Shown: piece after piece, positions 1 through 10,330 of the stretch
Layout of the letters: each line of letters starts with the position of its first letter
Position numbering within the stretch: the first letter of the stretch is position 1
Assembly (NCBI GenBank): GCA_000697665.1
Contig: KL197720.1
Span: 797,558-861,557 of the forward strand
Direction: 5' to 3'
DNA from: Jaapia argillacea MUCL 33604
Lineage: Eukaryota > Basidiomycota > Agaricomycetes > Jaapiales > Jaapiaceae
DNA length: 64,000 bases
Translations under genes and position numbers: made by a program
Notes under the pieces: model-generated
The model's input: only the letters and a program-made list of their open reading frames with translations
Database searches by the model: none
Told to the model about the DNA's origin: nothing

Positions 1-1
1 G

Positions 2-121
2 TCTTTTGGATCTGTGGATTACGCGAATATACCCGAAAGCCATTCGTTTGACTCGATCCCTGGCATGGCGTTTATCGATGAATTTGATCCTTCTAATTCT
101 AAAGCACGGACTTTTTCTTGA
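2..121 (+). CDS. possible C-terminal end of an unknown protein (partial)
   Basis: An open frame enters from the left edge and ends at a TGA at 119-121, giving about 39 residues with a natural-looking composition (it contains DYANIPESHSFDSIPGM and ends KARTFS). No family is recognised. The opposite strand is also open here and further right (to about 434), and its peptides look equally plausible, so strand and reality are uncertain. The piece could be the last exon of a gene lying mostly outside the window. Confidence 0.3.
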   Translation, partial: SFGSVDYANIPESHSFDSIPGMAFIDEFDPSNSKARTFS

Positions 122-634
122 GCCTCGATGTAATTTGTACAAATGACAATACATGTTATCAGAGTGAGTACTGGGTCGTTTTTCACTCGTCTGCTACTCC
201 GTTGAAGCTCGTCAGCCCTGGTCATCCCCTTCACAATTCTCTACCCTGCCAGTCACTGGCGCTTATAAGCTCGTCTCCAACCGCGATGAAATCGCACGCC
301 TCGCGACTTTCTGGACGTTCTACTTTTACCACAACATCATAGGATCCAACTCCTGCGTCACCTCTGAGGCTCAGCAGCCTTATCACCATGTCCGTTGACG
401 AGCCGCGAGTTATAAGCTGCTGAAATCGCTCCAATGTTCACACCCATCGTTCCCGAAGGGGAAAGTTGATTAGAGTTCTTTCTGCGCAATGACGTAGTGC
501 TCGTGGATGTTATCCTCCACCCCCGACATGCCGACACTCCAGATTATTTCTATAAAGCCACTTCGAGCTCTGCCTGCTCGTGTGCACAATACCATCGACC
601 CCTCCGCACATCCCTCTCCTTTGCTTCACTTCGA
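122..634. other. interval before the FRAG1-like gene, coding-like on both strands
   Basis: No complete gene could be assigned. A + strand patch around 255-375 reads GAYKLVSNRDEIARLATFW and could be an exon. The - strand frame from 434 down to 231 is also open and contains SYDVVVKVERPESREACDF. Neither could be extended to a start or joined convincingly through splice sites. Confidence 0.3.
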
Positions 635-1617
635 ATGGCTATCCTTTCCCATGAACATCACCATTGGGCATACACATGGAGTCAGTCTCGATCTAACCCA
701 GCTCACGAAACACGCAACTGACTTTTTCCCCGTCTTTTAGTACCTTTATTTGGCGCCTTTATATGGTTGGGTACGCTGATAGCGATGCTGGCGACATGGG
801 CAGGCCAGGGCCGTCCAGTCTATTCATCAGAAAATGGAACAATACCCTATATTTCTGATATCGGCGCCGATATTCTTAAGCCACTCTTTATCGTCGGATG
901 TTGCATAACTGCTGTCTCCTTTGTCGCGACGTTGGCGGTTGAGCGAGGCCTGAGACATACAGGACGGTATGCTCGCCATCAGTTCATAAGTCCTCAACAT
1001 CAGCTCATTTCTCCCTGTCGCTTTGGATAGACTGATTCCTGATATGCGACGGCGAGCACGCGTCTTTGGGATCCTGGCCATCGTGGGTGCCTTCATCGGC
1101 GGTATCGGCCTTATCCTTCTATCCATTTTCGACACGAAACGACATCCCTCTCTTCATCGACTGTTCCTCCTCATCTTTATGCTCGGCGTTGCCCTTAGCG
1201 CAATTTTCACGATACTTGAAGTAAGTCGACAACGTTATCGCCTATCTGCTTGCTTGCTTACACTCTCCTTCTATTCCTTGATAGTTCCGTTTCATCTCTA
1301 AAGACTTCCAACACCTCCGTGCCCTCAAATATGCTTATATAGCAAAAGGCCTCATTGCCACAACCCTTATCATTCTGGCGATTGCTTTTGGCGCCGCCCT
1401 GTACTCAAACAGGAATGGCAGTCAGAACGCCGGAGCTGTTCTGGAATGGGTAATTGCGTTTGGATTTACCACGTATTTGTTGACCTTCTGGTGGGATTTG
1501 AGGATGAGTAAAGGTGTTCACAAGGGGGAGTTGACCAGGGAGAAGTTGATGAGGGAGAGAGGAAGTTTGAGCACCGGTGGGAGGAGGAGTTGGGAGACTA
1601 ATGGTACCCATGTTTGA
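635..1617 (+). CDS. FRAG1/DRAM/Sfk1-family multispanning membrane protein
   Basis: Four exons join in frame: 635-680, 741-966, 1031-1220 and 1285-1617 (264 aa). The start at 635 is the only ATG that precedes the short N-terminus HHHWAYTW before membrane segment 1 (WIPLFGAFIWLGTLIAMLA). The loop PYISDIGADILKPLF is the hallmark of the FRAG1/DRAM/Sfk1 family. About six hydrophobic segments follow one another, ending after TTYLLTFWWDL with a basic cytosolic tail. In yeast, Sfk1 acts at the plasma membrane in phosphoinositide and lipid-asymmetry control, while DRAM relatives sit in lysosomes. The family is clear; which of these roles applies cannot be told from sequence. The gene converges on the sirtuin gene. 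Confidence 0.88.
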
Positions 1618-2045
1618 TTGCAGGGTGCAAGTAAATTTGGATTTGAATGGCATACGCCGCCATACCTTACTTACATCGTAGAAGCTTGAACCTCGTGTAA
1701 TTGTATCGTTAGCACCTTGGATTACCACATTATAATACCACCCGATCCTCTCGATACAAGTCCATAACAAACAGGTTGTTGGTCATCCTCCCAAATTCAA
1801 AAAAGGACGCGCCTCAAATTACCATCCGATACCCTTCTCCTGGAGGGCTGTTGGGCTTCAGCGCCAAAACATTCTGAGACAGGAATCAAGATGGTCAGTG
1901 TACAAGATCGACAGGAAAGAGACTACCACGAAACGGGCAGATTACAAGAAACTGCTACAGTAGAGGCGCAAGTTAAACATAAATATCCTGCGATACTGAG
2001 GTCAGGGTTCTACGCCAAGACCAAGGTCTCTCAGGTTCAATCAAA
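1618..2045. other. convergent 3' intergenic region
   Basis: This 428-bp stretch between the FRAG1-like gene (+) and the sirtuin (-) should hold both 3' UTRs. I see no further gene. A 297-aa + strand frame starting at 1891 runs over the sirtuin tail and is its antisense shadow. Confidence 0.6.
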
Positions 2046-4236
2046 CTATCCACCAGAGCCTCGCAAACCACATTGTACAGCCTTGACGAAGGCGCCTGAT
2101 AAAGCCGGATTCGAGGAGTCTGCACTAACACCATCCTCCTCGTCATCATCGAGAATGGTCAAGTCACTGTCCGAGTCACTGCCTCCACTCCAGCCGGAGG
2201 ATGGTCGAACAGAAGTGGCTTTCGATGCGGGGGGAGAGGGAGACGGAGTGGGCCACTGGCGATATTTCGCCTTCTCGACATCAGTGAGGGTCTTCGTGAT
2301 GAGGACTTCTGCCATCAGCGTCTTCCGAGGAGGGATTCGGATGATGATCCGAGGGTGCGTTCCCTGCGACACCTTCCCAGATGCAGACAGTTGGCTTGCA
2401 CTTGAGGGTTTCGTCCGCTTGCTCGGCGGAGCCGCCTTCCCTTTCCGGCCAGTCTTGGATTTGGAGGGAGAACTGGGAGGAGGCGGGGCGACGGCTTTCC
2501 TCCTCTTTGATGGCTTGGGCGGTGTTACTGGGATATCAACCCGCTTCCGCTTCTTGCTCTTCTTCCTTTGTTCCTCCAACTCCTTATCCAACCTCTCCTT
2601 CTCTTTCCTCGCGACCTCCTCTTCTCTCCTCTTCTTCCTCTCAAACGCAAGCTCCTTCGCCCTATCTTCCTTCTCCAACTCTGCCACCAGCATGTTTGCA
2701 AACATCTGTGCATCTCCTTTGATCCAAACATCGAACACCCCCTCCCACTCTCTGGTCGGCACTGGGAAATCGAGATTCAGATAAATAGTTTTTAGAGGTT
2801 GCTCGTCTTCCATTGGAGAGGACCTTCGAGGGGGAGTGGCAGAAGGTGTCAAAAGCCCCTGGTGCGATGCCCCGTCCTTTGAACCCGGACCGCTCATCCT
2901 CGACCTGACCGCTTTGGAAAACTCTCTAACGATCCTCTTCGTCCCGGGAACTCGCAAACTAGTCCCAACCACCACCAAAACATCCGCTCCAGCCCTTCCC
3001 TTCCCTTTACTCCCACCAACCAGATCCTTCCTTACGACCTCCCCAACACCCTCTCCATCCTTATGCATCTCGTTATACAAGACCACGCTAGGTCGTAACT
3101 TTCCCACACCACGTGAACGCTTACCTACCATCGCTCTCGTCGCTTCTAGAGCGGTGCACTCTGGACACGGAGGGGGCACACCTATCGATAATGATTCGAT
3201 GTGATCTGCGAGAGGGAAAGAGTGATTGCAAGATTGACAATGCATCTCCTGGAGAGTTCCGTGTAGGGGAATGCACCGGGGAGTTTCGGCAGGGGGTGAT
3301 GGGAGTCGACTTGAGGATGACGTGGAAGGTCCGGAGGTTCGAATGGCTTGCGTGGTGTTTGGCTGAGGGATTTCGTTGAATTTCAACTTGGATTTGGGTG
3401 ACCAAGCTTTGTTGCGGCGATCGTCGAACTCGGGGACACCAAAGGAGAGACCTGATTTGGACTCGAGGGCGTCAATGTTTTGAGTGTAAACTCTGAGGAG
3501 CCGTCCTCTGTCGTCTAGAGTACGGAGGAGCTTGTGAAAGGGCGTCGGAGAGGCTGCTTGAGATAATTCTGATAGTCGGGAGATCATTTGGCAGAAAAGC
3601 GATGTCGTGTGCTCGGACTGTAGGCAACAGATTCAGAATAGGCGCGTTAAGACAACAGGCAGGCAGGTGGTGCCCTTGAAGGCAACTGCGACGCAGGGGG
3701 ACTCGTCACAGACAGAACCGAATAGGGTGATTGCCATGATATGTTGGAAGAAACCAACAGCAACGAAGCGAAACTCACGTTGAATACCGATGCATCAAAC
3801 AAATCCCTCCCGGAGGCCAACGCCTCCTTGGGATTATCCCTCTTCAAGGTCTGAAAAAGCCCATCCGAGGACCTAAAATCAGGAATGCCAGCTTGCACCG
3901 AAATCCCCGCGCCTGAAAATCGGACATCCCATCCAAGATATTCCCCGACTATCTCAGCTTAACCCAGCGATATCAACGATGAACCCTCGTACCGCAGACA
4001 ACAGCAATTCGCTTGGCCTTGAGAATAGTCTTTAAAACCTTTGTGAGTTGACCCTGAGGGTCGGACGACGGAACCAAAAACGATGGAGACTGTGGAAACG
4101 GCGATGAGGCCTCCAGGGGGAGACAGATGGTCATCGTGAGAGATAACCAAGAGGCTCTGAGGGTCGTTGAGACCGAAAGTTGAGTGGTGGCAGCAGTCAA
4201 GGTGTTGTGGCGGGGATGTGGACTGTTGAACTCCAA
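2046..4236 (-). CDS. Hst3/Hst4-type sirtuin, NAD-dependent deacetylase
   Basis: Three exons on the minus strand (3993-4236, 3779-3912, 2046-3617) encode 649 aa. NAD-binding motifs are present: GAGIS (residues 81-85, its first Gly codon split by intron 1), GIPDFRS, and TQNID (171-175). The catalytic His lies in PLHGT (His 245), followed by a zinc site CQSC (253-256) and CPEC (277-280), then GTSLRVPG. In yeast this class deacetylates histone H3 Lys56 after replication; that role is inferred from family. About 70 Ser/Pro-rich residues are inserted between TQNID and the catalytic His. The C-terminal 250 residues are highly charged, with a KKSKKRKR nuclear-localisation-like stretch. The start at 4236 is the first ATG; the Met about 35 codons later is an alternative. 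Confidence 0.9.
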
Positions 4237-4782
4237 CCGCTCAAACGGGTTTGGGTGGCGCGTGTCTCAGCTTGTCCTTTTGCTTCAACGTTGACGCTGC
4301 AACTAGCCAGCGCACGGACCTCGTGTACTCACGGCTCGCATTATTTACTCTCACAATAGTTCTGGTCTTCGTTCTATGAGGGTTCGACGTCCGGCTGGAA
4401 TATCTGCGGCTTTTTGGAGGGAGTCTATGTTTCTATATGGATCCACCGAAAAAAGTTCGATTGCTAAGACTGGAGTCGCTCACTTTTAGCCTTGGGGAGA
4501 CCGTGATTAGCATATCAACCTCGGGTTGTCTCAGAAATGTGCCGCAAGCGTGCCTACTCTAAAATCTTGCCTAGGGGTTGCAGACCTAGTGGGCTACGGT
4601 GAGGGAGCTTCAACGATTCACAGCGATATGGTTTCTGTTCGTTTGAGTGTTTCCTGATCAACGTCATATCGACATCCATGATACATCGTTCCTGGATTCA
4701 GGAATCAAGTCCCAGCTTGTACAGTATATGTACTAGGATGTCAACATCGGGATGTGGTAGGAACTGCTGTGCCGGCACCCAA
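4237..4782. other. intergenic region upstream of the sirtuin
   Basis: These 546 bp lie between the sirtuin start and the 3' end of the next minus-strand gene. They should hold the sirtuin promoter and the 3' UTR of the CxxC protein gene. I see no reading frame of note. Confidence 0.5.
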
Positions 4783-6037
4783 TCAAGGGATTTTGCACCT
4801 CCCACCAACGTTCAAGATATCCAGTATCCCTTTCCCAAAACTCTGAATCCTACCCTTGACCCCTCCACTCTTGCCCGTCTCATGAAACTTGAATCTGAAA
4901 TCTGACTGCGACGTCCTGCGCGCAAGGTTCATACGCAACTCGGTCTCTCCGCTCAGCGAGAAACCTGAGTAGCCATGGGGTGTAGATACTGCTTGACGCA
5001 GAGATGGCCGACCTGGGTCGGTGTCAAGGGCTGTTGAAAAGCGGCGAGGCATATCATGATGTGCATGGCGAAGGGGAAGGGGAAGGGAACATGGTAATGA
5101 AGGGGCATACGAGGACGCAATGGACGCTGGATAGCTGTTACCCATTGGTGTCGAGGGTGCTGACATGGGTGTATACATATGTCGCCGTATGGCGGTGTAA
5201 TAAGGTCGACTGGGATGACCAACTCTGACCGTCGGCGCTGGCGTAGAGTGCGTCGGTGAGGGCGGGGGAGGGGGACTGAAAGACCTGAGCTCGATTAGGT
5301 TCTCATCAGGTGCTGACTTGATAGTAGGAGCCACGGTATGCCGGCGAAGGGATGTGGACGACTCGGACTCTCGTCGAAGCGTTGACATTCGACGCTTCCG
5401 ACGGAGTGGGCGAGATTGCACGGAAGACGTTTCTGATGGTTGGAGAGTTGATTGAGTGATTAAAATGGATGTCTGGTACGGTGGAGGAGTTATGATGGGC
5501 TTTGGTTTATGGGGACGACGAGAACGACGACGTTTCTTGGCCTGTGGAGGCTTCGATTCTTCTGTCGGTATATTGTCCACTTCGCAGTCAATTAGAGTCC
5601 AGGACATCTGGCTCCCGGCGGACGCTGTCCGTGTCACTGCTGCACACTCCCTCTTTCGACGCCGACTCGAGTCACTGGGACCCGGATCCTGGCTGTAGTT
5701 CACGACCCCTGGCGCGCTGAACCTCCGCCGCATCGGTGCCGCCTCAGGTCGCTGTGGACCTGGACGACGGGATGCACACCAAAGACACATATCGATGTAT
5801 ACATATTGATGGGACCAACCACATACTTCACAAGTGAAGAGTGTCCGACTATTTGGAAGGAGGCGGAAGTTGGGTACCGATGTATGTTGCGGTAGGGGCT
5901 GTTCGTCAATGAAATAAGATACGTGCCACCGTCTGCCGTGCAGGATGAGAGATACGCACAGATGATTTGCGCTTCCAATCTCGTTTCATATAACGAACTT
6001 GAAAGTGACTTTCATCCAGCACGGTCGTAGCTGCCAT
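4783..6037 (-). CDS. unknown protein with N-terminal double-CxxC zinc-ribbon-like motif
   Basis: Two exons (5960-6037 and 4783-5898, joined in phase 0) give 397 aa. The N-terminus holds CEVC (Cys 49 and 52) and CLWC (Cys 64 and 67) separated by an aromatic stretch containing WSHQYVYID, which looks like a small zinc ribbon. The rest is Ser/Pro/Arg-rich and probably disordered, with basic clusters KKRRRSRRPHKPK and RRKRRMSTLRRES and a proline run FSPPPPPSPTH. A more structured C-terminal piece contains FRFKFHETGKSGGVKG and FGKGILDILNVGG. I do not recognise a family. Basic clusters suggest a nuclear location, which is inference. The start ATG at 6037 follows from splicing the CxxC exon to the only good upstream donor. 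Confidence 0.75.
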
Positions 6038-6927
6038 AGTCGGAATCTCCAGATCCAGGGAGAGGTCGTCGACGGGAAAGGTTAAGAGTTGTCTAACTCG
6101 CAGTGGTGCCGTCAGTTATCCTCGACAACGTGTCCACCAGACGGACAAACGGCCTCGCTGACGCTTGTCAATAGATAAGCGACGGGCGATTGAGCCTGTC
6201 AGTGTCAGAGGAGAAGGAGAGAACAAAGGACATCGTGCAGACAATGAGTCGAGAACCCGGTTGGCGTGCCAGGACAAGTGTCATCTCGTTGCAGATGTTG
6301 GGATATATCGGCTACGAATCTTCTGGTTTCAGGTAAGTTTCAGACCCTTTCGCTCCGAAATTTGGCTTTCTGGGGGGTGAATAGTGGGGAAGGCTGTCCA
6401 CGCCACCAAAACGAGGCTGTCGGAGATGCTAGAAGCTTTGCAGAAGAGGCTCACGGGTCAGCATGTAATGCTAGCACAACGTGTACGGCTCCCATTTATG
6501 ACAATGTTCGGACCGTGAATGAGCAGGTAGAGATGTACAGAAAGGCAATAAGGGGCTGGTCAACGCAAACCATGTTGAAGAAACTATGAGTTCCTCGCTG
6601 AAAGGATGAATACGGTCAAGTCGGGTCTCTTGGTCGGCCGAACAACCACTGTCGATCATTCTATACTAGGATTACCCCCAAGGAAGCCCCCAAAGACGGG
6701 TCTTGGATAGTGGCCATCAGATTAGGGCTTCCGGGTAAACGCTCATGATTCTACCAAATCGATAGGGGGTGCATATTAAGCCATGACCAGGAATGCGACC
6801 AGCCCATTGGAGGTCCCTTTTATGCGAGGAGGCAGATAAGCCTCATGAGAGTAAACATGTGAGAGGGTCAATCACCTGCTGGATGGTGGTCAAAAGGCGG
6901 AGGAGGAGTTCCTGAAAGTGATAAATC
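6038..6927. other. intergenic region without a recognised gene
   Basis: About 890 bp between two minus-strand genes. The longest + frame (6266-6589) starts well but is Ala/Thr-rich low-quality sequence with no recognisable motif, so I do not call it. The region must hold the promoter of the CxxC gene and the 3' UTR of the DUF4604 gene. Confidence 0.5.
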
Positions 6928-7625
6928 TCATGATTCGTCATCTCCAAACGAAAGCAGTTTCTTCTGTGCCTTCTTCGGTTTCTTCTTCGTCCCCTTCCCG
7001 GCGGACTTGTGGGAGGTCTTCGCACCGTCGCGAAGATCATCTATCGCCTTTCGTTTGGTAGAGCCCTTCGATAATGACTTGGCTGATGAAAACGAGAGCC
7101 CTCCTGTGTCATCTTTGTTCGGTTTCTGATGCGGCTGCAAGGTATCGTTACCCTGTGAGACAGAGGCTTCAAGCGAAGGGTTTGGCAGTGAAGGGTCAGG
7201 TAGTGGCGGCAAGCCCTTCGCTATGATATAATTGAGGATCACAACAAGATAAACAGTCGACATCGTTGAACTATACCTTTCCGTTTCTCATTTTCTGCCT
7301 CCCAAGCGCTCAGATGTTTCCCCTCCCTCAATACAACAACCTGCGGAGCTTCTTCATCCTTCTCATCATCGTCAACATCTCCACGCTCAGCCTCTTCAGC
7401 GCTTCCGGGCTGATCCTTCGGTCGCTGCGGGATTGGAGGTCTTCTCGGAATCGGAGGTCGACCTGACCCATCGTTCACATACTCAAATTCCTCATCTTGT
7501 TCTTCCTCATCGGATTCTGGTTCTCCAGCAACGCGTCTTTGGAATTTGAGGAGAAATGCAGGGGTTTTAGCGGTGTATGCTAGTCGAGAAGATAGCTGTG
7601 CGTTGGTGAGATCCTTTGGTGCCAT
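6928..7625 (-). CDS. KIAA1143-like / DUF4604 nuclear protein
   Basis: Two exons (7277-7625 and 6928-7220) join inside KRKAKGLPPLP to give 213 aa. The N-terminus has the family start (SRLAYTAKTPAFLLKFQRRV). Next come an acidic stretch and the core APQVVVLREGKHLSAWE, closely like the human KIAA1143 segment PQVVVLKKGDLS. The tail is lysine-rich and closes with KKLLSFGDDES, equivalent to the conserved LSFD(N/D)E ending of the family. Function is not established. It shares a 162-bp upstream region with SDHAF3 on the other strand. Confidence 0.85.
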
Positions 7626-7787
7626 ACTTCAGCTCGGGATTTCAACTTGGACAAGGACGTGACAGTGGGGTGACACTCCGTCGATCGCGAGAGAACGGAT
7701 CAAAGGAATTTGATCCATGTATGGTGGCAAGGCAGGCCGTGTGATTGTTGTGGAAACTACTCCACTGACTTTGACTGCTTTGCGGAA

Positions 7788-8406
7788 ATGAGAGCGACTA
7801 TTATACGGCTGGCTGAGTCTGTGACATCCAGGCCGCTGAACTTGCGTGAAGCAGGGGCCTCGCTTCTACCTCCGATACCGTGAATCTTTACCCTCACCAA
7901 CCTCGATGATTTCTGGCTACTGACTCACCTACTCGTTGCTTTCAAGGTTGTACCGACGGCTATTACGAGCCCACCGCTCACTCCCGCAAGAGATGCGCTC
8001 TCTAGGAGATGACTATGTGAAAGCCGGTGCGTAACTATTCACTACTAGCATCTGACAGATGGGAGCCTCATGTTGACAGTAATTTCAGAGTTCCGACGTC
8101 ACAAGACGGTCGAAAATCCCGTCTACATCATCGGGTTCCTCTCAGAGTGGAAAGTTTATCTCGATGGGTTACCTAGCGGTACTGATGCACAAAAGTTCTC
8201 GGGAAAGAAACTGGACACTCGAGTTTTCGAAAAGGCGTGTGCCACCTTCATCGCCTCCTACTCTGCGTGACTAACATATATTGATACAGATGTCCCCCGA
8301 GCAGGTCGGACAGCTCTACGAACTGATGCATGCCACCAAGAATGTTTGGAATCCTGGTGTTATTCCTGAAGAGGGACCTTCGGAGGGGGAATCCAAGAGC
8401 CCGTAG
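7788..8406 (+). CDS. succinate dehydrogenase assembly factor 3 (ACN9/SDHAF3), LYR family
   Basis: Four exons (7788-7879, 7947-8026, 8089-8234, 8290-8406) give 144 aa. The LYR motif LYRRLLRAH starts at residue 32 and is followed by the family core LPQEMRSLGDDYVKAEFRRH, then FLSEWKVYLDG and EQVGQLYELMHATKNVW. LYR proteins work in the mitochondrial matrix, and SDHAF3 helps insert or protect the iron-sulphur subunit of complex II. The N-terminus (RATIIRLAESVTSRPLNLRE) is a plausible mitochondrial presequence. Intron 3 appears to be GC-AG: the exon ends AAG and the intron starts GCGTGT. The GT two bases later would destroy the conserved C-terminal frame. Confidence 0.88.
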
Positions 8407-8735
8407 ATTTCCACGGGGTTCATTTTGCATACTGGATGCCACTTCCCCTGAATCATTCTGTATTCCGTAAGTTCCTCATCGTCATATAACATGACATGAA
8501 TCGCTGACGCCATCTCAGTGAGTAGACGCCTACGATTCTAGTGTTGTAGACCGATCACCAACTACTGAGGTTGACTGGGTTTCGACCTCACACTCCAAAC
8601 TGGAAAGGCGACAAAACGTGTTCCAAACCAACCGGAGAAAAGGTTCCCCCACAGAGGGCTGTTCTGACATTCTACTAGTACTGGTACGGGCATGTCGTGC
8701 CCTGTGCCTCTAGTAGCCTCCCCGGCGATAGTTTA

Positions 8736-9172
8736 ATGTCACTGGCATTATCCCCTGAACTAAACGTGGCCAACGATATCCTCGAGATCACAAACTACGT
8801 GATCTACAAGACCTCGTTTCACGGACTTTCGTCCGCAAACTGCGTCTTCCGAGCTTTTGGCGCTCTAATGCTCGGTAACGGAGGTTCGGGAATGATCATC
8901 TCTTCTGCTGAGCAACTCGACACTTTCACCTGGTCTGTATCCACCAATCCCCGTGGTCGCTTCAGTTCTATGGATAACCTTTCAGTGCTCTGTGGATCGG
9001 GCTCAGCGCTGGTGCAACTTTGATCCCTTTCGGATCCCATCTTGCAGGGCACATTCACAGGCCCTTTCCCTTGGTCTCATCAATGTTCATGATGGCGACC
9101 CCACACCCCGGATTCACCAGCGCCTGCACTTGCTTTCTAAGGTTCCGGGTGATCGAAGGCGGTGGCACATAG
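8736..9172 (+). CDS. putative small membrane-like protein, unrecognised
   Basis: Two segments, 8736-8932 and 8986-9172, join in phase through a 53-nt intron (GTCTGT...TTTCAG) to give 127 aa. The join reads LDTFTCALWIGLSAGATLIP. Hydrophobic stretches CALWIGLSAGATLIPFG and PLVSSMFMMATP suggest membrane segments, but no family is recognised. It may be a fragment of a longer, decayed gene. The start at 8736 is simply the first ATG in frame. Confidence 0.33.
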
Positions 9173-9693
9173 GAACAGATTGGCAACGTTTCGAGTCACT
9201 TGAGAAACGGAGTGATCAGAGGGAGGGAGTTTTCCAGAAAGTATCGGCCCACCTCCCAAGTGTGCCATTCATAGTGATTGCAGGCGTATGAAGAGGGTCT
9301 GGTGGTTGCTGCGCAAGAAGTCCCGCGCAGCCCAATTATGTCTGCTTATTGATGATAGTGACATTGGATTGCGCCATACATGTGTTCCAATTTGATGAGC
9401 ACCCGTTCACTGTCTTGTTCCAAAGATATTTGGTGGAACAGGGCTGGTTTTCTAATGATTGGAGTCCTTCGAAACGAGAGATATAATTGGTTAGCTGCGC
9501 CGAAGTTGAACAAGGTTTCTAGGGAAACTGCACACTTCGTTTTGCCTTTCGGCCAGCGAGCGAGAGTTGTTGGTAACTCACTGGATTCAAAGCCGTACCG
9601 GGGTTTCTCTAAAACAAACAGCAGTGTGACCATGGCATCTGTGAGATTTCCCCCTCACTACAGTCGAAAATAGAACATGCTGCCAACTAGCAG

Positions 9694-10012
9694 TCAATCC
9701 CGACGACAATTGTCCACATGTAAGTGGGGCTGATGATAGGGGATCCTGGCCGGGTCTAGCATCCCACCGGGTTTGAGTGGCAGCTTTTCCTCGATGCCGT
9801 TTGGAATCACATGGACAGCAGGCTGACAAGCAGCGTGGAACGAGTTGGATATGTAGGAGGAAATTTTCATGGCGACCGGTGAGTGAAGTGATGAGTCTTG
9901 ACTGGGGATCATCTGGAGTGCGAGGGAAGTCCTTAAGGTAATATCCGAACTTACGAGACCACGATGGATCAAGGACAAACCTCAATGCCAGCAAACACAT
10001 TCCAGTGGAATA
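9694..10012 (-). other. exon-like patch, minus strand
   Basis: The minus strand reads YSTGMCLLALRFVLDPSWS, then a good donor (GTAAGTTC). A second open stretch contains ISSYISNSFHAACQPAVHV and runs to a stop at 9694. Composition and splice signals look like exons. No start or upstream exons could be fixed and no family is recognised, so this may be a remnant. Confidence 0.25.
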
Positions 10013-10224
10013 CGCTGCCAAGGTATCGTGACTGTGATGTGACGAGGCAGTGCTTCTGAGAAGGATTGGACCTACTACCTCCGAGCTGCGGGTTGAGTTT
10101 TGCCCACATTCTATGAAGCGTCAACTTTACATTCTCACTCAAACCTACAACAATATCTCTTCCCATACATACACACTTTTGTAACGGGTGCTCATGTCTT
10201 TTCCAGGATCTGCGCGCTGCCCCC

Positions 10225-10330
10225 TCCCCAGGTTTCGCAAGCAGCCGATGGGTCCTCGAGGAGATCTTTCAACTTCACGGCCCCGCATACCTCCATAACC
10301 CAGTCGGAGAGCCTTCAAGGATTGAGAAAG
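10225..10330 (+). other. exon-like patch, plus strand
   Basis: After an AG near 10220 the + strand reads FASSRWVLEEIFQLHGPAY and ends in a clean donor GTGAGTAT. A following stretch (LLFGDGEAWKRN, near 10420) also looks coding, but the frames around it are closed by stops. It is faintly reminiscent of cytochrome P450 N-terminal regions, which is too weak to assign. Probably a decayed gene piece. Confidence 0.22.

Noticed and set aside
1891-2784. 297-aa + strand open frame
   Set aside because: It is the antisense shadow of the charged sirtuin C-terminus; Ser- and Phe-rich with no motifs.
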